Source: Virgisporangium aliadipatigenens (GTDB lineage Bacteria; Actinomycetota; Actinomycetes; Mycobacteriales; Micromonosporaceae). Taken from it: a stretch of 64,000 nt of DNA. Shown in pieces: positions 32,018-40,873 of the stretch. Under the pieces are notes generated by a model, which ran no database searches, had not been told where the DNA came from, and was given only the letters and a program-made list of their open reading frames with translations. The DNA is taken from contig NZ_BOPF01000025.1 of assembly GCF_016863615.1 (NCBI RefSeq), positions 1-64,000 of the forward strand, written 5' to 3'. Both the position numbers and the translations under genes were made by a program. Position 1 is the stretch's first letter. Every line of letters begins with the position of its first letter.

Positions 32018-32491
32018 ATGGCGGCGACGACCCTCGACTCGGTACGCCCCTTCCCGGAGGCGTCCACCATCCTCGCCGACCTCGGCGACACCCTGTCCGC
32101 GGCGGCCGGCGGCGGGCCGTTCGCGCTGGCGCGCGCGGTGCGCGGCGTCTCGGCCGAACGCCTGCGCGCCGTCCCGGCGGCCGGACTGTGGGACGCCGCG
32201 CGCCTGTTCGCCCTGCTCGACGGCGTCCACGCGCGCGGCCTGAGCTGCCTGCCGCTGCTCGACGCCGGCGGCGCGTTCATCCCGCTGTACGGCCTGCTGG
32301 CCGATCCGGCCGGGGCGCTGGTGGTCGAGGGCGAGCGGCGGCGGCCGGTGGCGGAGGTCGCCGCGGAACTCGACGGCGGCCGGCCGGGCACCGGCGGCGT
32401 GCTGCTCGTGGTGCCGGCGCCGGTCCAGCAGACGGCCCGCGCCCTCGTCCACGCCGCCGACCTGCGCATGCAGTGGTGGTCCCGCCCCTAG
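32018..32491 (+). CDS. Hypothetical Ala-rich protein
   Basis: The 157-residue protein is Ala, Leu and Arg rich, with no membrane helix or cofactor motif. It is divergent from the oxidoreductase (gap about 70 bases). The start lacks a strong ribosome binding site. No family recognised. Confidence 0.6.
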   Translation: MAATTLDSVRPFPEASTILADLGDTLSAAAGGGPFALARAVRGVSAERLRAVPAAGLWDAARLFALLDGVHARGLSCLPLLDAGGAFIPLYGLLADPAGALVVEGERRRPVAEVAAELDGGRPGTGGVLLVVPAPVQQTARALVHAADLRMQWWSRP

Positions 32492-32520
32492 CTCGCGCCC
32501 GGCCCTGGATTTCGCCGCGG

Positions 32521-33561
32521 TCAGCGCGTCTTGCGGGCCCAGCGCTCCGGGGCGTCGCCGCTCGGGCGGGTCGCGCCGGTGGTCGCGAGGTGCTGCAGGT
32601 GGGCGAGCGTCTCGGCCAGCGCCATCCGGCGCATCATCCCGTGCAGCGCCGCCCAGCCGCGCGACCACGTCAGTTCGGCGGCGATGTCCCAGGCGGTCGA
32701 CGGGCCGAGCCGGTCGATGACGCCCAGGATCTCGTGGCCGCGTTCGTCGTGGTGGCGGGCGAGGTCGGCGGCGCGCGCGTCGATCCCGCGGAACCGGTAC
32801 TCGTGCGCCGGCAGCGCCTCCGCCGACGCGTACTTCGCCGTCTGCTCCAGGGCCGCCAGGTAGGCGCTCAGCGGGTCGCCGTCGTTGCCGGCGTGCAGGC
32901 CGATGTTCGGGCTGATGCGGGGCAGCAGGTGGTCGCCGGTGAGCAGGATGCCGGCGCCGGCCTCGTGCAGGCACAGGTGTCCGGGGGTGTGCCCGGGTGT
33001 CCAGATCGCGCGCACGTCGTGGCGGCTCAGCGGCAGCGGGTCGCCGTCCTCGACGGCACGGTCCGGTTCGGGCATGGCGTGCAGGTGGCCCAGCCGCGTC
33101 GGGTCGAACGCCAGCACCTCCGCGTCCGCCTCCGGAACGCCGTGCCGCGCCAGCCACACCCGGTCCGTTCCCCGGGTGCGGTGGCGCCAGCGCCGCACGG
33201 GCAGCGTCTCCGCCTCCACCGGATGCATGCCGATCCAGGCGCCGGTGCGCTCGCGCAGCCATCCGCTGAGGCCGTGGTGGTCCGGGTGCACGTGGGTGAC
33301 GACGATGCCCGCGACGTCGGTCAGGTGTGCCCCGGCGGCGCGCAGCCCGGCCTCGAGCGCCGCCCGTCCCGCCGCGCTGTCCCAGCCGGGGTCGACGACG
33401 AGCACCCCCGTGTCGTCCAGGAACGCGTAGCTGAGCGTGTACCGCAGCGGGCTGTCCGGGATGGGGACCGGGATCGACCAGACGTCGGGGCGGACCCGTT
33501 CGACCGGGGGGAGGGCGCGCCGCTGCCACGCCTCGTGCTGGGCGGTGCCGGTGACGATCAC
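32521..33561 (-). CDS. MBL-fold metallo-hydrolase
   Basis: The 346 residues show the metallo-beta-lactamase fold: HVHPDHHG (HxHxDH metal site), then HTPGHLCLH and LTGDHLL, plus a C-terminal helical domain of the type found in LACTB2-like and thioesterase-type enzymes. Two metals activate water to cut esters or thioesters. The start overlaps the TetR gene stop (ATGA), so both form an operon with the regulator first. Confidence 0.88.
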   Translation of the reverse strand: MIVTGTAQHEAWQRRALPPVERVRPDVWSIPVPIPDSPLRYTLSYAFLDDTGVLVVDPGWDSAAGRAALEAGLRAAGAHLTDVAGIVVTHVHPDHHGLSGWLRERTGAWIGMHPVEAETLPVRRWRHRTRGTDRVWLARHGVPEADAEVLAFDPTRLGHLHAMPEPDRAVEDGDPLPLSRHDVRAIWTPGHTPGHLCLHEAGAGILLTGDHLLPRISPNIGLHAGNDGDPLSAYLAALEQTAKYASAEALPAHEYRFRGIDARAADLARHHDERGHEILGVIDRLGPSTAWDIAAELTWSRGWAALHGMMRRMALAETLAHLQHLATTGATRPSGDAPERWARKTR

Positions 33562-34172
33562 GCGGCCGCCCCGGCCGGGGCGGTGACGGCGTGCAGGAGG
33601 AAGTCGACCAGCCGGCGGGCGTGCCGGCCGGTGCTGCGCACGAGGGCGTCGCGGCGCTCCGGCGGGGTGCTGAGCGCGTGCATCATCGCGCCGCCGGCGA
33701 GGGTGTCCAGCAGGAGGGTGACGGAGGCGGTGGCGGGCAGTTCGCCGCGTTCGATGCCGCGGCGCACGATGGCGCGGGCCGCCTTCACCTGCGCGGCGCG
33801 CATGGCCTCGTAGCGTTCGGCGACGCCGGGGATGGAGCCGGCCTCCAGGGACAGGCGCAGCGCCGTGCGGCTGGACGGGCCGGCGTAGAGGTCGAGCATC
33901 TGGGTGGCCAGCTTCACCAGGTCGCCGTGCAGGGTGCCGGTGTCGACGTCGCTGACCCGCAGCATGCCGATGGCGAGCGCGTCGCGCAGCAGCGCCTCCT
34001 TGCTGCTCCAGCGCAGGTAGAGCGAGGCCTTGCCGACGCCGGCCCGGCGCGCCACGGTCTCCATGGCGAACCCGGCCCAGCCGCCCTCGCCGAACGTGTC
34101 CAGCGCGGCCCGGACGATCCGGCGGTCCACCTCCGGGTCGCGGGGCCTGCCCGCACCTGCCGGAACGCTCAT
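33558..34172 (-). CDS. TetR-family repressor
   Basis: The 204 residues carry an N-terminal TetR helix-turn-helix (about 12-60: IVRAALDTFGEGGWAGFAME, ARRAGVGKASLYLRW) and a variable ligand domain. ATG 34172 has GGAGGT seven bases upstream and is preferred over ATG 34187. It is coupled to the metallo-hydrolase, which it probably controls along with itself through the site at 34190. Confidence 0.9.
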   Translation of the reverse strand: MSVPAGAGRPRDPEVDRRIVRAALDTFGEGGWAGFAMETVARRAGVGKASLYLRWSSKEALLRDALAIGMLRVSDVDTGTLHGDLVKLATQMLDLYAGPSSRTALRLSLEAGSIPGVAERYEAMRAAQVKAARAIVRRGIERGELPATASVTLLLDTLAGGAMMHALSTPPERRDALVRSTGRHARRLVDFLLHAVTAPAGAAA

Positions 34173-34189
34173 CGCACGCACCTCCATTG

Positions 34190-34207
34190 CTGAACGGTTT
34201 CCGTCAG
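34190..34207. promoter_or_regulatory. Candidate TetR operator
   Basis: CTGAACGG-TT-TCCGTCAG, with 7-base arms CTGACGG/CCGTCAG apart from one extra A, lies 18 bases upstream of the TetR start. The position suits autoregulation. Confidence 0.45.
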
Positions 34208-34338
34208 AATACGCCCGCACCGGTGCACCGCCCCGACCCGCGCACGCCCACCGCGGGGACCGTGCGGGCTCCTCCGACGCCGGCAACCGGGTCGGTTTGT
34301 GCATCATGTGAAAACCCACCGTGAAGTGATCTTCCCCG

Positions 34339-34354
34339 GCTCAATAGATTGAGC
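34339..34354. promoter_or_regulatory. Perfect palindrome upstream of the ABC importer
   Basis: GCTCAAT-AG-ATTGAGC has 7-base arms and lies 27 bases before the substrate-binding protein ATG. It includes a -10-like TAGATT, so a bound regulator would cover the promoter. No riboswitch was seen in 34208-34338. Confidence 0.5.
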
Positions 34355-34380
34355 GCAGTCGACGGGACGGGGGAGCCGCC

Positions 34381-35388
34381 ATGGCGCACCGCCGCACATC
34401 CGCACTGTTCGCGATCGTTCTCGCCGCGGCCGCCGGTGCCGCACCGGCCGCCTGTAGCGACGAGGCCGAGCCCGCCCCGGGATCGGACAAGGTCACCTAC
34501 GTGACGGCGTTCGGGGCGGTGGGCCGCGACGCGTTCGCCTGGGTGGCCCGGGAGAAGGGCTACTTCGCCGCGGCGAAGCTCGACGTCACCATCCAGCTCG
34601 GCGCCGCCACCAGCGAGAATCTGCGGGTCCTCGCGGCCGGGCAGGCGCAGTTCATCCACAACGACCTCGTGGGCTCGTGGATCCTCGCCGGCAAGGGGGA
34701 GTACACCGACATCCGGGCCATCGCGGCGTCCCACCAGCAGACGCTGGTGTCGATCGTGGCGCTCGAGGGCGGTTCGGTGAAGACCGCCAAGGATCTGGAG
34801 GGGCGCAAGGTAGGGGCGGCCACCGGTTCGGTCAACCAGCTGCTCTTCCCCGCCTACGCCAAGCGGGTCGGCATCGACGCGTCGAAGGTCCTGTGGGTCA
34901 ACACCCAGCCGGCCAACCTGCCCACGCTGCTGGCGAGCGGGCAGGTCGACGCGCTCAGCACGTTCCTCATCGGGGCGAAGGGGATCGAGAAGGCCGCGGG
35001 CGGGCGCAAGACGGTCGTGCTGCCCTACGGCGATCAGCTCAAGGACCTCTTCGGCAACGGACTCATCACCACCGCCGCCATCGCGCGGGACAAGCCGGAT
35101 CTCGCGAGACGCTTCCGCGACGCGATGCTCAAGGCGTTGGAGTACACGATCGACCATCCGGAGGAGGCCGCGCAGATCCTCAAGAAGGCGCAGCCGGCCG
35201 CCGACGTGACGGCCGCCGTCGGGGAGATCACGCTGATGACGCCGTACGTGCGCGCGACGGGCATCCCGATCGGTTCGCTCGACCAGGCGCGGGTGGCCCG
35301 CGCGATCACGACCCTGGAGGAGGGCGGGCTCATCAAGCCCGGGCTCAAACCGGAGGCCGTCGTCGACTTCGGGCTGGTACCGAAGTGA
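34381..35388 (+). CDS. NitT/TauT-type ABC substrate-binding lipoprotein
   Basis: The 335 residues start with a signal peptide and lipobox (APAAC), then an NMT1/SsuA-like periplasmic fold (TSENLRVLAAGQAQFIHND, then GSVNQLLFPAYAKR). Such proteins bind sulfonates, taurine, nitrate, pyrimidine or riboflavin precursors. The substrate cannot be told here. It starts a four-gene operon with 4-base overlaps to the next two genes. Confidence 0.9.
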   Translation: MAHRRTSALFAIVLAAAAGAAPAACSDEAEPAPGSDKVTYVTAFGAVGRDAFAWVAREKGYFAAAKLDVTIQLGAATSENLRVLAAGQAQFIHNDLVGSWILAGKGEYTDIRAIAASHQQTLVSIVALEGGSVKTAKDLEGRKVGAATGSVNQLLFPAYAKRVGIDASKVLWVNTQPANLPTLLASGQVDALSTFLIGAKGIEKAAGGRKTVVLPYGDQLKDLFGNGLITTAAIARDKPDLARRFRDAMLKALEYTIDHPEEAAQILKKAQPAADVTAAVGEITLMTPYVRATGIPIGSLDQARVARAITTLEEGGLIKPGLKPEAVVDFGLVPK

Positions 35389-36176
35389 GTGCGGACACCC
35401 GGACGGGCTACGCGTTCGACAACGACGACGCGGCGGCCGTGCACCGGCACCGCTATCTGGCGGCGATGCTCGACTCCGGGACGTTCCGCCGAATCATGGG
35501 ACTCGGACCGCTCGCGGGCGCGCGCTGCCTGGAGGTCGGCGCGGGCGGGGGCAGTATCGCCGGGTGGCTGGCCGCGCGGGGCGCGCAGGTCCTCGCGACG
35601 GACCTCAATCCCCGGCATCTGCGCACCGACGAGGGCTACGAGATCCGGCGGCACGACGTCGTGACGCAGCCGGTGCCGGAAGGGCCGTGGGACCTGATCC
35701 ACGCCCGGCTGCTGCTCGCCCACCTGCCGCAGCGGGTCGAGGTGCTGCACCGGCTCGCGGCCGCGCTCGCGCCCGGCGGCGCGCTGCTGGTCGAGGAGTG
35801 GGCCACCCAGTACCGGCAGGTCGTGCTCGCCGCGCCCGACCGGGACTCCCGCGAGCTGGTCGAACGCTACGTCGAGGCGCTCGTCACCCGGATCCTCGCC
35901 GGGATCGGCAACGACTCGACCTGGGCCGCGCGGATGCACGCGACCATGGGCACGGCCGGGCTGGTCGACGTCGAGACCACGGTGCGCGCCGACTCGTGGC
36001 CGGGCGGCACCGCCGGCGCGCTGCTCATGGCGGTCAACGTCGACCAGCAGCGGGCGGCGTTCCTGGCGGACGGGTTCACCGAGGAGGAGCTGGCGCGGCT
36101 GGAGCGGCTGGCCCGCGACCCGCGGCTCGTGGTGCGCGGGCACTTCCTCTACGCGACGTCGGGGCGCCGGCCGTGA
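35385..36176 (+). CDS. SAM-dependent methyltransferase inside the ABC operon
   Basis: The 263-residue protein has motif I CLEVGAGGGSIAGWL, an acidic strand-2 end (LATDLNP), and AALAPGGALLVEEW. Its GTG start overlaps the binding-protein stop (GTGA) and its own stop overlaps the permease start. A methyltransferase in the middle of an importer operon suggests that the imported compound, or a product of it, is methylated. Confidence 0.9.
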   Translation: MSADTRTGYAFDNDDAAAVHRHRYLAAMLDSGTFRRIMGLGPLAGARCLEVGAGGGSIAGWLAARGAQVLATDLNPRHLRTDEGYEIRRHDVVTQPVPEGPWDLIHARLLLAHLPQRVEVLHRLAAALAPGGALLVEEWATQYRQVVLAAPDRDSRELVERYVEALVTRILAGIGNDSTWAARMHATMGTAGLVDVETTVRADSWPGGTAGALLMAVNVDQQRAAFLADGFTEEELARLERLARDPRLVVRGHFLYATSGRRP

Positions 36177-36922
36177 AGTCGTTCGCGCTGCCGGTCGCGG
36201 GAGCGGTCGTGGCGATCGCCGTCTGGTGGGCGGCGACCGCGGTGCTCGGGGTGCGGCCGTTCTTCCTGCCGTCGCCGCCGGACATCGTCGCGGCGTTCCT
36301 CGCGCAGCCGGGCTATCTGCTGCGGGAGGCGTGGGCGACCCTCACGGCGACCGTGATCGGCTTCCTGGTGGCGGCCGTCGGCGGAGTGCTGCTCGCCGTG
36401 GTGCTGACGCTGGCGCAGTCCGTCAGCCGGGCCACGCTGCCGCTGCTCGTCGCGCTCAACTCGGTGCCGAAGGTCGCGCTCGCCCCGCTGCTGGTGCTGT
36501 GGCTGGGGTTCGGCGCGGCGCCGAAGGTGGTGCTGGTGGTGCTGATCTGCTTCTTCCCCGTCGTGGTGGCCTCGGCCGCCGGGCTCGGCTCCACGCCGGC
36601 CGAGCTGGGGGAGCTGGGGCGTTCGCTGTCCGCGTCGCGGTGGCAGCAGTACGCGAAGATCCGGCTGCCGTGGGCGCTGCCGCAGGTGTTCGTGGGGCTG
36701 AAGATCGCCATCTCGCTGGCCGTCATCGGTGCCGTGGTCGCCGAGATAAACCAGCCCAACCACGGGCTCGGCGCGGTCGTGGTGCTCAGCGGGATGTCGT
36801 TCGACACGCCGCTCGCGTTCGCCGCGATCGCGTTGCTGGCGCTGCTGAGCGTCGGCCTGTTCTACGCGGTCGCCGGCCTCGAACGCCTGCTGCTGCCCTG
36901 GGCGAAGGCGATCACGGGATGA
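36173..36922 (+). CDS. ABC transporter permease (SsuC/TauC type)
   Basis: The 249-residue protein has about six membrane helices and the EAA loop ELGRSLSASRWQQYAKIRLPWALP, which touches the ATPase. GTG 36173 overlaps the previous stop. The domain pattern matches importers of the nitrate/taurine/sulfonate family. Confidence 0.9.
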   Translation: MKSFALPVAGAVVAIAVWWAATAVLGVRPFFLPSPPDIVAAFLAQPGYLLREAWATLTATVIGFLVAAVGGVLLAVVLTLAQSVSRATLPLLVALNSVPKVALAPLLVLWLGFGAAPKVVLVVLICFFPVVVASAAGLGSTPAELGELGRSLSASRWQQYAKIRLPWALPQVFVGLKIAISLAVIGAVVAEINQPNHGLGAVVVLSGMSFDTPLAFAAIALLALLSVGLFYAVAGLERLLLPWAKAITG

Positions 36923-36941
36923 TCGGGCAGGGTGATCACCG

Positions 36942-37676
36942 ATGATCGGGCTCAGTGGCGTCAGCCGCCGCTTCGGGGCCGTCGAGGCGCTTGCCGGCAT
37001 CGACCTGGAGGTCGGCGAGAGCGAGTTCCTGGCGGTGATCGGGCGCAGCGGCTGCGGCAAGTCCACGCTGCTGCGCATCATCGCCGGACTGCTCGAGCCC
37101 TCCGCGGGCACCGTCGTCGTGGACGGGCGGCCCGTGCGGCGCCCGCGACGCGACGTGGCCCTGGTGTTCCAACGGCCGGCGCTGCTGCCGTGGCGCACCG
37201 TTCTCGGCAACGTGCTGCTGCCGGTGGAGATCCTCGGCCTGCCGTCGGCCTCCTCCCGGAAGCACGCCCTCGAGCTGCTGGACTCCGCCGGCCTCGGCGA
37301 CGTGCACGGGCGGCTGCCGCACGAGCTCTCCGGCGGGATGCAGCAGCGGGTGGCGCTGTGCCGGGCCCTGGTGCAGCGGCCGCGGGTGCTGCTGATGGAC
37401 GAGCCGTTCTCGGCGTTGGACGCGCTGACCCGCGCCGAACTCGCCGATCGCCTGCAGGAGCTGCACATGGGGCTGCGCGCGACGACCGTGTTCGTGACGC
37501 ACTCGATCCAGGAGGCCGTCCTGCTGGCCGACCGGGTCGCGGTGCTGACTCCGCGACCCGGCCGGATCCGCAAGATTCTCGACGTGGACATTCCGCGGCC
37601 GCGGTCGTTCGGCCACAACGCGCATCTCATCGAGGTGTCCCGCTGCGTGGCCGAGCTGCACGACCTGCTGCTCTAG
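36942..37676 (+). CDS. ABC transporter ATPase (SsuB/TauB type)
   Basis: The 244 residues carry Walker A GRSGCGKST, signature LSGGMQQRVALCRAL, Walker B VLLMDEPFSALD and the H-loop VTHSIQEAV. It drives the importer and is separated from the permease by 19 bases. Its stop overlaps the convergent AhpD gene by four bases. Confidence 0.93.
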   Translation: MIGLSGVSRRFGAVEALAGIDLEVGESEFLAVIGRSGCGKSTLLRIIAGLLEPSAGTVVVDGRPVRRPRRDVALVFQRPALLPWRTVLGNVLLPVEILGLPSASSRKHALELLDSAGLGDVHGRLPHELSGGMQQRVALCRALVQRPRVLLMDEPFSALDALTRAELADRLQELHMGLRATTVFVTHSIQEAVLLADRVAVLTPRPGRIRKILDVDIPRPRSFGHNAHLIEVSRCVAELHDLLL

Positions 37677-38149
37677 TGAGCCAGCATGCCCACCTCGTAG
37701 CTCCCGGCCGGCTGCTGGACGATGACGTTCACCCGGTTGAACGCGTTGATCAGCGCGATGGTGATGACGAGCGCGCCGAGCTGCTCCTCGTCGAAGTGCT
37801 TGGCGGCGTTCGACCAGACGTCGTCCGGGACGCCACCGGCGGCGTCGGCGATGCGGGTGGCCTGCTCGGCCAGCTCCAGCGCGGCGCGTTCGGCCTCGGT
37901 GAAGACCGTCGCCTCGCGCCAGGTGGCCACCAGGTTCAGCCGGGTCTGCGTCTCACCGGCGTGCAGCGCCTCCTTGGTGTGCATGTCGGTGCAGAAGCCG
38001 CAGCCGTTGATCTGGCTGGCCCGCAGGCGCACCAGTTCCGCCGTCGACTCGGGCAGCGACGACTTCCGCAGGGCGATACCCGCCGCGACGATGTGCTTGA
38101 TCGGCCCGGCTGCGGCGGGGTTGGCGAGGATGTTCAGGCGAGCGTCCAT
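37673..38149 (-). CDS. AhpD/carboxymuconolactone decarboxylase-like protein
   Basis: The 158-residue protein has the CxxC...H motif (CGFCTDMH) of AhpD-type alkylhydroperoxidases, with Glu and Thr nearby. Members reduce peroxides with a dithiol or decarboxylate lactones. AGGAGCCC precedes the ATG. It stands alone. Confidence 0.88.
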   Translation of the reverse strand: MDARLNILANPAAAGPIKHIVAAGIALRKSSLPESTAELVRLRASQINGCGFCTDMHTKEALHAGETQTRLNLVATWREATVFTEAERAALELAEQATRIADAAGGVPDDVWSNAAKHFDEEQLGALVITIALINAFNRVNVIVQQPAGSYEVGMLAH

Positions 38150-38211
38150 CGTGGGCTCCTTCGGCGTTTCGTGGATGCACACCCTCGACGGACCACCGCA
38201 CCGAAACGTGA

Positions 38212-38925
38212 CTACTTCCGGGCCAGTCCGCCCCAGAATGCGTCGGGCACCACATCCGCTGGCCCGTCGGGCCGCCACTGTGCTACCGGCACGATCCCCT
38301 CGTCGTCCACTCGCCAGCGGCCGAGCAGGGCGGCGAAGCGTTCGGGCTCGCGCATGTGGAAGCCGGGGCCCATCATGGCCAGCGCCTCGGGGTAGGCCCG
38401 CAGTTCCGTGGCGTCGAAGTCGAACGCCAGCACGCTGCCCGCCGGGACGGCCTCGTACAGGGCGTCGAGGGTCCGCGCCAGCGTCTCGTCGTCCGGGAAC
38501 GCCGCGACGCCGAGAAACACCACGCAGACCGGCCCGTCCGCGAACGACGCGGGCAGCGCCGACGGCTCGGTGACGTCGCCGTGCACGTACGACACGCCGG
38601 GCAGCCCCTCGACGATCGCGGCCCCGGCCGCCACCACCTCCGGATCGACGTCGACGTACCGCACCCGCGCGTCGGGGGCGACCTCGTGCACCGCGCCCTG
38701 TGCCGGGATGCCGGCGCCGAAGACCAGGAACCGGTCCACGCCGCCGGCGCGCACGTGCCGCACGGCCCGGCCGGAGAACGCGCGCAGCGAGCGGAAGATG
38801 TCGGCACACGGGCCGTACGCCCCCTCGAACGCCTTCGCCGCCGCCACGTCGACCGGATGGTGACGGGTGCCGCCGAGCCAGTAGTCGATCATTCGCGCGG
38901 TACTGGGGGTCTCCGGAAGAGTCAT
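38212..38925 (-). CDS. DUF574-type SAM methyltransferase
   Basis: The 237 residues show the actinobacterial DUF574/Methyltransf_19 pattern: N-terminal TARMIDYWLGGTRHHPVD, then VFGAGIPAQGAVHEV and YVDVDPEVV. Members are common in actinomycetes, but their targets are mostly unknown. ATG 38925 is used; an upstream GTG at 38931 is possible and neither has a good ribosome binding site. Confidence 0.88.
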   Translation of the reverse strand: MTLPETPSTARMIDYWLGGTRHHPVDVAAAKAFEGAYGPCADIFRSLRAFSGRAVRHVRAGGVDRFLVFGAGIPAQGAVHEVAPDARVRYVDVDPEVVAAGAAIVEGLPGVSYVHGDVTEPSALPASFADGPVCVVFLGVAAFPDDETLARTLDALYEAVPAGSVLAFDFDATELRAYPEALAMMGPGFHMREPERFAALLGRWRVDDEGIVPVAQWRPDGPADVVPDAFWGGLARK

Positions 38926-38984
38926 GCGCACAGCATGCCCGGGACCGGTCCCATGGTGGGCAGATCACCGCGGCGCGTGCCGGT

Positions 38985-39536
38985 TCACCCGCTGGGGGAG
39001 CGGCGCGGCTCACACGCGCAGACGACGTCGTCGATCCCGCTCAGCGGCACGAGCTGAGCCTGAACGGCCGCGAAGTCGCCGGAGCACGCCAGCGTGAACC
39101 GCCACGACTCCGGCAGGGCGTCCGGCTTCACAGAGTTCACGACGTCGGGTGAGTCCCGGGTCAGCTCCTTGAACCGTTCGTACGCCTCCTCCGACGACTC
39201 GTGGGTCACCGAGCTGACCTTGGCCGAGTCGCGGAGCGTGTCGCCGACGAGTTGGCTCTGCTGGGGCGTCACGTCCCCCCGCAGGAACGCCGTCGCCTCC
39301 GCCGGCGCGCAGGCCGGTGCGGCGCCGCGTTCGCCGCCGGGCGCGGGCGCGAGCCACAGCGAGGCGAGCCCGCCGGCGAGGGCCGTCACGAGCACCGCCC
39401 CGGCCGTCACGAACGCCAGTCTCCGGCGCCGGCCGGCCGCGGCGACCTCGCGGGAGTCGGCCGGGCGGACCCGTTCCCGGGCGGCGCGGTCGAGGTCGAT
39501 CAGTCCGGCGCGCAGCCGGTCGTCGAGGTCAGGCAT
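38985..39536 (-). CDS. Sigma-factor partner with FtsX-like extracellular domain
   Basis: The 183-residue protein has a cytoplasmic N-terminus (1-38), one membrane helix (about 40-62), and an outer domain (82-172) that matches the FtsX extracellular domain: FLRGDVTPQQ, VTHESSEEAYERFKEL and LPESWRFTL. Its gene starts inside the end of the ECF sigma gene (8-base overlap), the usual place of an anti-sigma factor. There is no zinc-binding HxxxCxxC. The cytoplasmic part may hold the sigma factor while the outer part senses cell-wall hydrolases, which FtsX normally controls; this is inference. Confidence 0.75.
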   Translation of the reverse strand: MPDLDDRLRAGLIDLDRAARERVRPADSREVAAAGRRRRLAFVTAGAVLVTALAGGLASLWLAPAPGGERGAAPACAPAEATAFLRGDVTPQQSQLVGDTLRDSAKVSSVTHESSEEAYERFKELTRDSPDVVNSVKPDALPESWRFTLACSGDFAAVQAQLVPLSGIDDVVCACEPRRSPSG

Positions 39537-40044
39537 TGTCGGTCACCTCGTCGTTCAGGTGGCGGGCAAGGGTCAGGCGGGCGCGGTACAGCCACGTGCG
39601 CACGGCACCCTCGCGGGCGCGGCACAGGTCGGCGATCTCCGCGACCGGTAGGCCGGCGAGGTAGTGCAGCACCACCGCCCGGCGTTGGTTGTCGGGCAGC
39701 CGGGCGAGCGCGTCGCGCAGCGCCACCGCGTCGGGTCCGGGGCCGGCCACGGTCTCGACGCGTTCCGTGTTCCGGTGCCGCCACGCGATGCGCATGCGGC
39801 GCAGCCGGCCGGTCGCGAGGTTCCACGCGACGCGGCGCACCCAGGCCGCCGGGTCCTCGTAGCGGGAGATCCGCCCCCAGCGGACCCAGGCCCGGGTGAA
39901 CGCCTCCTGGGCCACCTCCTGCGCGTCCTCGACGCTGCCCAGGTACACGGCCAACTGCCCGGCGATCGGGCGGAAGTGGACCGCGTAGCAGTCGTCGAAG
40001 TCCCGCTGCATGACCCTCCCGGCGGCGGCGGCGATCGTTGTCAT
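39529..40044 (-). CDS. ECF sigma factor (SigE family)
   Basis: The 171 residues contain sigma-70 region 2 (about 14-80: FDDCYAVHF, EDAQEVAQEAFTRAWVRW) and region 4 (about 110-160: LARLPDNQRRAVVLHYLAG, GAVRTWLYRARLTLAR). ATG 40044 has no clear ribosome binding site; ATG 40011 is preceded by GGGAGGG and is just as likely. It is followed at once by the membrane partner with an FtsX-like domain. Confidence 0.9.
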   Translation of the reverse strand: MTTIAAAAGRVMQRDFDDCYAVHFRPIAGQLAVYLGSVEDAQEVAQEAFTRAWVRWGRISRYEDPAAWVRRVAWNLATGRLRRMRIAWRHRNTERVETVAGPGPDAVALRDALARLPDNQRRAVVLHYLAGLPVAEIADLCRAREGAVRTWLYRARLTLARHLNDEVTDNA

Positions 40045-40093
40045 ACCCGGTTACACGCGTGGCCGGGCGGGAAGGTCACAGTCTTTTCCGGGC

Positions 40094-40873
40094 CTATGCC
40101 TTCCGGCCCGACTGCATGGTCGCAAAAAAATGTCCCCAGGTCTGCGTGAACCACAGGCGGTCGTCGACCAGGAGCGGACGCATGCCGGTCGGCGGCCCGC
40201 CGGCCAGTTCGGCACGCAGCTGCGCCGCGATCGCCCGGCCGGTCTCCACCGGGGTGCGCGCCTGTGCCAGCCAGGTGCGCAGCGGGCGTTCGACCGGAAA
40301 GACGTCGGTGGCGGTGACGGCCGCGCCGGCGTCGGCGAGCGCGCCCGCGACGGCCTCCGCCGTCAGCATCCGGCCGTGCGACGGGTCGCGCAGCCGCTCG
40401 ACGCGGTCCGGGTCGCCGGGCCCGGGCCCGCGCAGCAGGTCCGCGACGACCACCCGCCCGCCGGGCCGGCACACCCGCACCAACTCGCGGACGACCCGCT
40501 CCGGCGCGCTCACCTGATGCAGCGAGAACCGCGTCACGACCAGCGAGAAGGAGCCGTCGAGGAAGGGCAGGTCGGTCGCGTCGCCGCGCAGGAAGACGAC
40601 GTTGGTGACCCCCTCGGCGTCCGCGGCCGCCTTGCCGACCGCGAGCATTTCCGGAGTCAGGTCGAACGCGTTCACGTGGCGCACCCGTCCCCCGAGGGCC
40701 CGGGCGACCAGTCCCGTGCCGCAGGCCACGTCGAGGCAGACGTCCTCTGTGGACGGTGCCGCGAAGTCCACCAACCGCTCCAGATGCGCCGTGAACGCCG
40801 CGTTGACCCGCGCGTCCTCGAACGTCTCCGCCTGCCGCGCGAACTCCCGCCGCACCAGGTCGTCATGCGCCAC
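40094..40873 (-). CDS. UbiE/BioC-like SAM methyltransferase
   Basis: The 259-residue protein has VCLDVACGTGLVARAL (motif I), AFDLTPEML and VCRPGGRVVVADLL, with the N-terminal ETFEDARVNAAF of the UbiE-like group. It would methylate a small molecule. Its start overlaps the end of the FAD/Fe-S oxidase by 11 bases, so it may belong to that operon. Confidence 0.85.
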   Translation of the reverse strand: MAHDDLVRREFARQAETFEDARVNAAFTAHLERLVDFAAPSTEDVCLDVACGTGLVARALGGRVRHVNAFDLTPEMLAVGKAAADAEGVTNVVFLRGDATDLPFLDGSFSLVVTRFSLHQVSAPERVVRELVRVCRPGGRVVVADLLRGPGPGDPDRVERLRDPSHGRMLTAEAVAGALADAGAAVTATDVFPVERPLRTWLAQARTPVETGRAIAAQLRAELAGGPPTGMRPLLVDDRLWFTQTWGHFFATMQSGRKA

